Source: JAVBUP01 sp031555175 (GTDB lineage Bacteria > Bacillota_I > Bacilli_A > Erysipelotrichales > Coprobacillaceae). From it: a DNA stretch of 64,000 nt. Both the position numbers and the translations under genes were made by a program. Of the stretch, positions 34,942-40,942 are shown piece after piece (the stretch's first letter is position 1; the number at the start of each line of letters is the position of its first letter). The DNA lies in assembly GCA_031555175.1 (NCBI GenBank), contig JAVBUP010000002.1, positions 1 through 64,000 on the forward strand. Reading direction: 5' to 3'. The notes under the pieces are model-generated. The model was not told the DNA's origin. It made no database searches and saw only the letters and a list, made by a program, of their open reading frames with translations.

Positions 34942-35032
34942 AGTTGCAGAATAATAAACAGTAAATAAAACGACACTATAAAGTATTAAATACTAGATAT
35001 TATTTATATCTTTCATACAAAAGGAGACTACT

Positions 35033-35863
35033 ATGAAAATAATTACTGATACATCAACTTTATATCATCCTCGCGATGGCAAAGATTTAGGTATAACTAT
35101 TTTACCATTAAGCGTTAGCGTTAATGGTAAAACTTATAAAGAATTTGTTGATATCGATAGCAGTGAGTTTATTGCCCAAGTTAGAGCAGGAGGAGTGCCA
35201 ACATCTTCGCAACCAGCTGTTGGAGAAATTATTGAAATATTTGAAGATGAACAAGATGAAATCTTGGTTATTTCAATGGCAGATGGATTATCTGGTACTT
35301 ATCAAAGCGCTGTAGGAGCTAGAGAAAGTGTCACTAATAATGACCGTATATATATAATGAATTCAAAAACCCTATGTGGACCACATAGGTATTTAGTGCA
35401 AAAGGCGATGAAATTGAGAGAAGAAGGTTTATCAATAGAGCAAATGAAGGTAGAACTTCAAAAATCAATTGATTCTGCTCGTTCTTTCTTAATACCTCAA
35501 GACTTTAACTTCTTAAGACGTGGGGGAAGATTAACTCCAATCGCTGCAACAGTAGGAGGATTATTGAAAATTATCCCAGTTATGCAACAAACTGATGATG
35601 GTCGTAGAATTGAGAAATTTGCGATTAAAAGAACGATGAGTGGTGCTGCTAGTGAAGTGATTAAACATTTTAAAGCATTGGGTGTTAATGAGGATTACAA
35701 GATTTTTGTATCCCATGCCGATGTTTTAAAACAAGCTCAAGAAATTGTTGATCAAATTAAGGAAAGCTTTAATAATGTAGTAGTTGAGATGCTAGACTTA
35801 TCGCCTGCTTTTATTACGCAAGGTGGTCCTGATTGTATCGCAATTCAAATGATTAAGATGTAG
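35033..35863 (+). CDS. DegV family fatty acid-binding protein
   Basis: This 276-residue DegV protein has the N-terminal ITDTSTLYHPRDGKDLGITILPLSVSVNG, PTSSQPAVGEIIEIFE and SMADGLSGTYQSA signatures, and in the second domain FLRRGGRLTPIAATVGGLLKIIPV, where the conserved Arg contacts the carboxylate. DegV/FakB proteins present fatty acids to the FakA kinase, which is not in this window. AAAGGAG precedes the ATG. Confidence 0.92.
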   Translation: MKIITDTSTLYHPRDGKDLGITILPLSVSVNGKTYKEFVDIDSSEFIAQVRAGGVPTSSQPAVGEIIEIFEDEQDEILVISMADGLSGTYQSAVGARESVTNNDRIYIMNSKTLCGPHRYLVQKAMKLREEGLSIEQMKVELQKSIDSARSFLIPQDFNFLRRGGRLTPIAATVGGLLKIIPVMQQTDDGRRIEKFAIKRTMSGAASEVIKHFKALGVNEDYKIFVSHADVLKQAQEIVDQIKESFNNVVVEMLDLSPAFITQGGPDCIAIQMIKM

Positions 35864-35882
35864 TAATCGAAATATATAAACC

Positions 35883-35912
35883 AAAATAGAATCTAACTAA
35901 GATTCTATTTTT
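35883..35912 (+). terminator. Terminator after the degV gene
   Basis: A perfect 12-base stem (AAAATAGAATCT with its complement) and a five-base loop are followed by T residues. It can also serve the convergent radical SAM gene. Confidence 0.85.
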
Positions 35913-35914
35913 AT

Positions 35915-36796
35915 TTAACCTAATGATTTTAAATTGGTTCTATACTGAATCATGTCATCCTCATTAGTTTCACCACATACTTCTTGCAGTTTACTAACAA
36001 TCTTATCCTTATCATATGGCAAATAGCCCGTCAACGGATAGAAATTAGATATCGTATTTGCCAATAAATGCGTACGTATTTGCAGACTTTTTATTAACAT
36101 TTGTAGCTCCACCAGTCTTTCTTTTTCCCCCGTTGGAATAAATTGACCCTTTTTTTCCATGTCAAATAGCGTTGTTCCAGGAAAAAGCGTCAGTGAATCT
36201 ATAGAAATGAAATATGGGTTTAACTGATTTATGATTTTTGCAGTATTTATAGCATTGTTAATCCCATTGCCTTTGCCAGCTAGTCCAGTCATGTAAACAA
36301 AATAATACTCTATCCCTGCTTCATCTAATTTTCTACATTGTTCTATAATATCATTTGATGTATACCCTTTGTTAGCTAGTATAAGTGTTTCATCATCGCC
36401 GCTTTCAATGCCAATACTTAAACCATTTATCCCCATAGCACGAAGTCTTTTTAATTGCCATACTTCTTTGTCTTTAATATCTCTAATACTAGCAAACATC
36501 GCTATACTCTGACACTTAATCAAGTAATCTCTAATCGTTAATGCCCTTAATTTTAAGTTTTCATAGCTCATCGCAAACGGATTGGCTCCAGTTAAGAAAA
36601 CTCTTCGTGCATTTGGTTGATAATTCTTAATCTCTGCTAAATCCTCTTCAAACTCTGTCATTGGGGACATGTTAAAACATTCATCTTTATATAAATTACA
36701 AAAACTACATTTATTATATGTGCAGCCTACTGTCGCTTGAATAATAATTGAATATGCTTCATATGGCGGCCTCCAAGTTCTTCCTGTAAAATGCAT
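35915..36796 (-). CDS. Radical SAM protein
   Basis: This 293-residue protein has the cluster-binding motif GCTYNKCSFCN (C-x4-C-x2-C) near residues 25-33, then FLTGANPFAM and a GINGLSIGIESGDDETL strand typical of COG1032/Elp3-like radical SAM enzymes. No additional methylthiotransferase or B12 domain is visible. The ATG at 36796 follows AAGGCGG. The reaction is unknown. A truncated HxlR regulator is divergent. Confidence 0.82.
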   Translation of the reverse strand: MHFTGRTWRPPYEAYSIIIQATVGCTYNKCSFCNLYKDECFNMSPMTEFEEDLAEIKNYQPNARRVFLTGANPFAMSYENLKLRALTIRDYLIKCQSIAMFASIRDIKDKEVWQLKRLRAMGINGLSIGIESGDDETLILANKGYTSNDIIEQCRKLDEAGIEYYFVYMTGLAGKGNGINNAINTAKIINQLNPYFISIDSLTLFPGTTLFDMEKKGQFIPTGEKERLVELQMLIKSLQIRTHLLANTISNFYPLTGYLPYDKDKIVSKLQEVCGETNEDDMIQYRTNLKSLG

Positions 36797-36890
36797 ACTA
36801 TAACCGCCTTGGTATAGATATCCTATCATATTACATTAATATTAATAGTACTGTACTTTTTTGTAGTACATTGAAATATATACGTTTAGA

Positions 36891-37172
36891 GTGTATTATA
36901 AGCTAATAGGGGGTAAGTGGAAAATAGAAATTCTATATTATATCGGCATACAGAATATTAATCGCTTTGGGATCTTACGACGTCATCTAGGAGATATAAC
37001 TGAGTCTTCACTTACTAAACAATTACGAGAGCTTGAAAGCGATGGTTTTATTACTCGCCATGATTTTAAAGAAATGCCTATGCATGTAGAATATAGTTTA
37101 ACTACTCTTGGGGAAAGTTTTATGGAAGTAATAAAGTATATGAAGGACTGGGGAGAAATTAATAATATATAA
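36891..37172 (+). CDS. HxlR-type transcriptional regulator, short N-terminus
   Basis: This 93-residue winged-helix protein has the HxlR core LIGGKWKIEILYYI, RFGILRRHLGDITESSLTKQLRELESDGFITR and EYSLTTLGESFMEVI. The usual N-terminal Cys-Pro lead-in is missing: the frame stays open upstream from 36867 and resembles the family but contains only ATT/ATA codons. The first standard start is a GTG at 36891 without a ribosome binding site. It is either poorly translated, started at a rare codon, or degenerate. Confidence 0.65.
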   Translation: MYYKLIGGKWKIEILYYIGIQNINRFGILRRHLGDITESSLTKQLRELESDGFITRHDFKEMPMHVEYSLTTLGESFMEVIKYMKDWGEINNI

Positions 37173-37179
37173 TTTTATG

Positions 37180-37211
37180 AAGCAAAGAGTGTTATAAACC
37201 CTTTGCTTTTT
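37180..37211 (+). terminator. Terminator after the HxlR gene
   Basis: AAGCAAAG pairs with CTTTGCTT around a 13-base loop, followed by TTT. Confidence 0.65.
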
Positions 37212-37215
37212 AATA

Positions 37216-37235
37216 TAAAAAGCGCTTATAGCGCT
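37216..37235 (-). terminator. Terminator after the grpB-like gene
   Basis: AGCGC and GCGCT form a short hairpin, with TTTTT following on the minus strand. Confidence 0.65.
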
Positions 37236-37250
37236 AAATAACAAATATAA

Positions 37251-37769
37251 TTACTCATCAAAGAATACTAAGGCTTGCCTTTCTAACTCCTTAACAAATG
37301 CTTCTTTTCCATCGCAGTAGGCTTCTATATCATATGGATGTTTTAAAGCAAGTTCCTTCTTTAATTTACCATACGCATTTCTAATACCTTCATGAGTTTG
37401 TAAGTAATCACGTACAGCGAAATGACGAGTGATATTCTTTTGATCACTGATTGCAAAGATATGGATTTGATGTGTTCGCTCATCTCCACCCTTACGTAAA
37501 TATCTTCTCCCTGCAATACCAAACTCTCCCAAATATTCATAACATAACTTCTCAAACTCCGCTGAGACTCTATCAACTTCATCAAGACTTTTGACTACCG
37601 GTAGTATATCAATAATCGGTTTTGCCGCTAATCCAACTACTGCAGTGCTTCCAATATGATGAACTGAAACACAGTTTTCACCTAAAATATCCTTGATAAC
37701 GGCAGCTTCTTCTTCAAACATCTTTGGCCAATTAGGATTATAGTCAGTAATAATAATATGTTGTGCCAA
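37251..37769 (-). CDS. GrpB family protein (nucleotidyltransferase-like)
   Basis: This 172-residue GrpB protein (UPF0157) has IITDYNPNWPKMFEEEA, the nucleotidyltransferase-like VHHIGSTAVVGLAAKPIIDILPVV and the helix NAYGKLKKELALKHPYDIEAYCDGKEAFVKE. The start is TTG at 37769 with AGGAGG upstream. Family members are thought to be minimal nucleotidyltransferases, sometimes linked to coenzyme A metabolism; the role here is unknown. Confidence 0.9.
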   Translation of the reverse strand: MAQHIIITDYNPNWPKMFEEEAAVIKDILGENCVSVHHIGSTAVVGLAAKPIIDILPVVKSLDEVDRVSAEFEKLCYEYLGEFGIAGRRYLRKGGDERTHQIHIFAISDQKNITRHFAVRDYLQTHEGIRNAYGKLKKELALKHPYDIEAYCDGKEAFVKELERQALVFFDE

Positions 37770-37962
37770 AAGTATTCCTCCTTTTCTATAATCAATTTTT
37801 ACTTGAATCCATCGTTAATAATAAACTATATCTAATGTACTAGTTTAATTTCGTTTCCATCTATATTATACATATCTATAAATCTATATATTCATTCTAC
37901 AACATTATAAATAAAATGCAACTTTGTGGATAATGAAAAACTTAAATATTTATTTTTTAACA

Positions 37963-38002
37963 AAATAAAAAGAGTACTGATTATACAGTGCCTCCCAAAG
38001 AT
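37963..38002 (-). terminator. Weak terminator after the receiver-like gene
   Basis: On the minus strand a short stem (CACTG/CAGT) precedes TTTTTATTTT. The rest of the 37770-38027 gap is AT-rich and shows nothing else. Confidence 0.4.
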
Positions 38003-38027
38003 ATATCGTATTCTATATTCTTTAATG

Positions 38028-38408
38028 CTATTTAGCTACTACTGACAAGAGAACCTTATTTAATGTTTCCAACACTACTATTGGAGTAATGGGTGTAGTA
38101 ATATATCCAGTCAAACCAGCTTGAGCTGCCAAGTATAAATTCCTTTGATCCTCAGAAGTTGATAAAAACATGATTACCTTTACTGCACCATCTCTTTCTC
38201 TAATTACTCTTAAGAGCTTTATACCATCAAAATCATTAGTTTGCATAGGAAACATTATTACATCTGGTTCATGATTATAGACTGCCATCATTATCTCCAT
38301 ATGATTAGCTTCTGTTTCAAAAATATCAATATCGTTCATATTACGCATTATATTTTTTATCATCATTCTCATAAAAACGCCATTACAAATAAGCACAGAT
38401 TTTTTCAT
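38028..38408 (-). CDS. Degenerate CheY-like receiver protein
   Basis: This 126-residue protein has the length and helix-strand order of a stand-alone receiver domain (VLICNGVFMRMMIKNIM at the start, DFDGIKLLRVIRERDG in the middle, AGLTGYITTPI near the end). The acidic pair after strand 1 is Asn-Gly, the position of the phospho-acceptor Asp reads FPMQT, and the conserved Lys before the Pro is a Thr. It cannot be phosphorylated in the normal way and may work as a fixed-state protein partner. AAAGGAG precedes the ATG. It is the last host gene before the prophage. Confidence 0.8.
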   Translation of the reverse strand: MKKSVLICNGVFMRMMIKNIMRNMNDIDIFETEANHMEIMMAVYNHEPDVIMFPMQTNDFDGIKLLRVIRERDGAVKVIMFLSTSEDQRNLYLAAQAGLTGYITTPITPIVVLETLNKVLLSVVAK

Positions 38409-38454
38409 AAATTCAGCTCCTTTATATTTTGTCTATATAAGCAAACAATTAAAT

Positions 38455-38498
38455 TGGCACCCCCAGCGGGAATCGAACCTGCAACTAGCCCTTAGGAG
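38455..38498 (-). other. 3' remnant of tRNA-Arg(CCU); prophage attachment site
   Basis: On the minus strand this reads as the 3' half of a tRNA: anticodon loop CTCCTAA (CCU), stem arm GGGCT, T-arm GCAGG-TTCGATT-CCCGC, acceptor strand TGGGGGT, a G and CCA. Upstream of the anticodon loop the sequence no longer resembles a tRNA, so the gene is not complete here. This is the expected residue of phage integration into the tRNA 3' end. The A-C mismatch in the T stem fits decay of a copy that is no longer used. Confidence 0.75.
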
Positions 38499-38656
38499 AA
38501 TTAGGTATACACTATTATACCTATTATTTGTGCTTATAACTACCATTATTTCACAATTTTTCATATCAAATCATATTGCTAATAAGAAAAATATATTTTT
38601 TTGTACCCCTAACTGTCCCCTAAATAAAAATATTTATGTATGTTTTCAATTAACTA

Positions 38657-38685
38657 TTTACATATGCCGTAATATGTGTTATAAT
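38657..38685 (+). promoter_or_regulatory. Promoter of the small plus-strand unit at the prophage end
   Basis: TTTACA (38657-38662) and a perfect, extended TATAAT (38680-38685, preceded by TGT) are 17 bases apart. Transcription should begin near 38692. Confidence 0.8.
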
Positions 38686-38691
38686 ATATAT

Positions 38692-38856
38692 GTAGTAAGG
38701 GTAGGAGTTCTATATAAGGAGATATATGAAAAATATAATCATACGTTTGCTAAAGGTATTAATTAATAGCAACTATGAAATCAAACAAATAGATATAGAC
38801 TTCAAAGTAAAAATAAAAAAGAATAAGTAGCCAGCCAGCTAACCTATCCTTACTAC
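38692..38856 (+). repeat. Long-range inverted repeat enclosing the 34-residue reading frame
   Basis: GTAGTAAGGGTAGG (38692-38705), at the predicted 5' end of the transcript, is complementary to CCTATCCTTACTAC (38843-38856), with one G-U pair, located between the two small genes. AT-rich flanks could lengthen the stem. Confidence 0.6.
38726..38830 (+). CDS. 34-residue peptide of unknown function
   Basis: The short frame starts at an ATG with AAGGAG four bases upstream and encodes a peptide with a hydrophobic start (MKNIIIRLLKVLI) and a very basic end (FKVKIKKNK). I know no family for it. It lies inside the inverted repeat described above and is cotranscribed with the ribbon-helix-helix-like gene. 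It could be a regulatory leader peptide, a small membrane-active peptide or a chance frame. Confidence 0.45.
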   Translation: MKNIIIRLLKVLINSNYEIKQIDIDFKVKIKKNK

Positions 38857-38889
38857 TACATTATATATCATTTTAAAGGAGAGTGCAAT

Positions 38890-39069
38890 ATGGAAAAAAA
38901 AGGTTTCAATCAACAAGATTACATAAATGAGTACAATAAGCAAAACTATACCCGAATTGACATCCGTATTAAAAAAAGTGATGAAGATAACCTATTAGAG
39001 AAAGCTAATCAGAACGGATACAAGACTATCGCCGCTTACGCAAAAGCCTTGTTACTTGAACAATTATAA
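38890..39069 (+). CDS. Small ribbon-helix-helix-like DNA-binding protein
   Basis: This 59-residue protein has a basic, flexible start (INEYNKQNYTR) followed by a strand (IDIRIKK) and two helices (SDEDNLLEKANQNGY and TIAAYAKALLLEQL), the layout of Arc/CopG-like proteins common on phages and conjugative elements. AAAGGAG precedes the ATG. It is on the plus strand, opposite to the phage late genes, with its own promoter and terminator, so it can be expressed in the lysogen. Confidence 0.7.
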   Translation: MEKKGFNQQDYINEYNKQNYTRIDIRIKKSDEDNLLEKANQNGYKTIAAYAKALLLEQL

Positions 39070-39075
39070 AAGCAA

Positions 39076-39107
39076 AAAAAGGATGCTCCGCCAGAAGCAT
39101 CCTTTTT
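39076..39107. terminator. Bidirectional terminator of the small plus-strand unit
   Basis: AAAAAGGATGCT pairs with AGCATCCTTTTT around an eight-base loop. It ends the plus-strand unit and can also stop minus-strand transcription from the 39134 gene. Confidence 0.85.
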
Positions 39108-39133
39108 ATTGGGAACAATAGTAATAGTGGCAT

Positions 39134-39427
39134 CTATTTTCTATCCTTAAAATTATTACTTCTTACAACCATACCATAGATTTTTTCGTTATGCCTAGTT
39201 TCATAGACAATTTTACCATCTTGCACAGTTAAAGTTTCATAATCATCAGTTTCCCACTTTCCGATCATAAAGAAAGATTCAGTTTCTGGCACTTTCTTTG
39301 TATCATCGGATTTGTCTTGTTTTGATTTCAATTGTATAATTTTATATATTGTTAATATCAAACTTAATACAATCGTTACCACATCTACAAGCGTATTCCA
39401 ATATACTACGAAATCTTCCAGTGCCAT
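39134..39427 (-). CDS. Membrane-anchored prophage protein of unknown function
   Basis: This 97-residue protein has one N-terminal membrane helix (about residues 13-33) and a soluble C-terminal part (IGKWETDDYETLTVQDGKIVYE) of unknown function. AGGAGG precedes the ATG. It lies downstream of the endolysin but behind that gene's terminator, with its own sigma-A promoter. It is therefore probably a moron expressed by the prophage rather than a lysis gene. Confidence 0.7.
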   Translation of the reverse strand: MALEDFVVYWNTLVDVVTIVLSLILTIYKIIQLKSKQDKSDDTKKVPETESFFMIGKWETDDYETLTVQDGKIVYETRHNEKIYGMVVRSNNFKDRK

Positions 39428-39507
39428 AGTCTTTCCTCCTATCTACTAACGACTCGGTGAAAAGTCCTCGAAACGATTTGGGAGCTGCCTCAACTATTGG
39501 CAATATT

Positions 39508-39536
39508 ATTATAGCTTAGGGCATAAGTGCATTCAA
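39508..39536 (-). promoter_or_regulatory. Promoter of the 39134 membrane protein gene
   Basis: TTGAAT (39531-39536) and a perfect TATAAT (39508-39513) are 17 bases apart on the minus strand. The leader of about 75 bases to the ATG contains possible hairpins (GACT/AGTC arms near 39448-39463). Confidence 0.75.
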
Positions 39537-39552
39537 TACTTTAGTGTAAAAT

Positions 39553-39576
39553 AAAAAAGACTTCCTTTCAGAAGCC
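39553..39576 (-). terminator. Terminator of the phage late operon
   Basis: GGCTTC pairs with GAAGTC (one G-T) and is followed by six T on the minus strand, 12 bases past the endolysin stop. Confidence 0.75.
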
Positions 39577-39587
39577 TATTGTATGTA

Positions 39588-40502
39588 TTAAATTTTCTTA
39601 AGTGCTGATGCTTTAAACCAACCACTCGCTGTTTTACCATCGCCAATCATGTACGGATAAGCTTGCCCATCATTAATTTTCATTATTTGACGATTCACAC
39701 CAATTAACGAAGATCCTGATGGATTCCCTTTACCACTAGCTTGCGTATTACCTGCTGATAAGATTAAAACCTTATCGCTGACTTTAAACACTACTTCAGG
39801 TACTGCAGGTTGTTGGACTGGTTGAGTAGTTTGAGTGACTCTCTTAACTTTATTAACGATCACATCTTTATTAATTGGTAGATCATTCTTGCTTTTTAAG
39901 TTGTTCCACTCAACGATTAGTTCCCACTTCTTAACATCACCTAAATATTGGCCAGCAAGAGCATAACAAGTATCGCCTGCTTTTGTACGATGATATGTAA
40001 TATCATATTCTTCAACTATTGGTAGAGGAGTTGGTTGCGGTACTACAAAATCAACAATCTTTACTGTTTCATTGATATATGGAAGTGGATCAACCGGAAC
40101 TCCATTTACTTGCATCTCAAAGTGTAAGTGCATTCCGTTTGAATATCCTGTATTACCTTGTATCCCAATTACATCACCTTTATTAACTATATCTCCCTCC
40201 TTAACTTTAATAGAGTTATATTTCATATGGCAAAGTCTATTTACACAATTACCGAATTCAATATAAACTTGATTTCCTCCAGAGGCTACTCCTTTGTAAT
40301 CAATACCGTTTTTAGGTGGAACTGGATCAGCAATATCATTAATCACCTTGATAACCTTTCCAGCGGCCACAGCTAATACTGATGTGTTTGAATCAACATT
40401 ACAGTAGTCCATACCAGTATGGGTTGGATAGCCAAGATTACGTGTTTTGTAATCACCACCTGTTGATAACCAATACCCTTTATTCATTAGTTTTAGTGTC
40501 AT
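39588..40502 (-). CDS. Phage endolysin: M23 peptidase with C-terminal wall-binding domains
   Basis: This 304-residue lysis enzyme has an N-terminal M23 metallopeptidase with zinc ligands in HTGMDY and HLHFEMQ, so it is an endopeptidase cutting peptidoglycan cross-bridges. After a proline-rich linker comes a LysM-like part (YHRTKAGDTCYALAGQYLGDVKKWELIVEWNNL), then a C-terminal SH3-like segment ending in ASGWFKASALKKI. No signal peptide is present, so export needs the holin. Its ribosome binding site GGTGA lies in the end of the holin gene. Confidence 0.88.
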   Translation of the reverse strand: MTLKLMNKGYWLSTGGDYKTRNLGYPTHTGMDYCNVDSNTSVLAVAAGKVIKVINDIADPVPPKNGIDYKGVASGGNQVYIEFGNCVNRLCHMKYNSIKVKEGDIVNKGDVIGIQGNTGYSNGMHLHFEMQVNGVPVDPLPYINETVKIVDFVVPQPTPLPIVEEYDITYHRTKAGDTCYALAGQYLGDVKKWELIVEWNNLKSKNDLPINKDVIVNKVKRVTQTTQPVQQPAVPEVVFKVSDKVLILSAGNTQASGKGNPSGSSLIGVNRQIMKINDGQAYPYMIGDGKTASGWFKASALKKI

Positions 40503-40504
40503 AA

Positions 40505-40684
40505 CTATTCACCATCTTTCTTATTGGACTGTGTACCAAAGTAGAATCCAATAATCATGACAAACACATTCATAAATACTTCAGATGTAATGCCTTTTGT
40601 AGTTGCTAAATAGGCAAATACTGCTAATGTAACAAGTGTCACAATAGACTTAATATCAATTAATTTAGTTAATTTTTCTTTCAT
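40505..40684 (-). CDS. Phage holin-like protein
   Basis: This 59-residue protein has two hydrophobic segments (about residues 11-27 and 36-50), a charged N-terminus and a polar C-terminus (GTQSNKKDGE), the profile of a small holin. It sits directly before the endolysin, three bases apart. AAGGATAAATAA precedes the ATG. Holins form the membrane lesions that release endolysin at the end of infection. Confidence 0.75.
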   Translation of the reverse strand: MKEKLTKLIDIKSIVTLVTLAVFAYLATTKGITSEVFMNVFVMIIGFYFGTQSNKKDGE

Positions 40685-40939
40685 TTATTTATCCTTCTTT
40701 CTAAGCATTTCTTTAATCTCTTTTATTTCTCTTTCGAGTTGCTCTACTCTCTTTGTTAATACTGCACGATCGACTAAATCATTAGTCATTTTCTCATTCA
40801 TTACATCAAGTTTCTTTTCTATCGCCTCAATGTTATCTAATTTATTCAATTGTTTGCTTGTTTTAAGAATATATGTCCCTAATGCAAAAAGACTTGTTGC
40901 CAAGCCTACATATAAATATAATTGTTCTATTTTACTCAC
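40685..40939 (-). CDS. Small membrane/coiled-coil phage protein next to the holin
   Basis: This 84-residue protein has one membrane helix (about residues 8-25) and then a long charged coiled coil (VDRAVLTKRVEQLEREIKEIKEMLRKK). It starts at a GTG at 40939 with weak AAGGGG upstream, and its stop abuts the holin start. The position and layout suggest a holin-associated or XhlA-like function, though XhlA has its membrane helix at the other end. Confidence 0.7.
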   Translation of the reverse strand: MSKIEQLYLYVGLATSLFALGTYILKTSKQLNKLDNIEAIEKKLDVMNEKMTNDLVDRAVLTKRVEQLEREIKEIKEMLRKKDK

Positions 40940-40942
40940 CCC

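Noticed and set aside
38455..38540. An intact tRNA gene.
   Set aside because: No D-arm or matching 5' acceptor strand lies upstream of the anticodon loop; only the 3' part is present.
38530..38766. A plus-strand 78-codon frame at the prophage left end.
   Set aside because: It starts at a GTG without ribosome binding site, upstream of the promoter at 38657-38685, and overlaps the better supported 34-codon frame.
39440..39470. A stretch (CACCGAGTCG on the minus strand) resembling the last hairpin of a Cas9 tracrRNA.
   Set aside because: Only about ten bases match, the hairpin partner sequence is not the tracrRNA one, and no repeats or cas genes are present.
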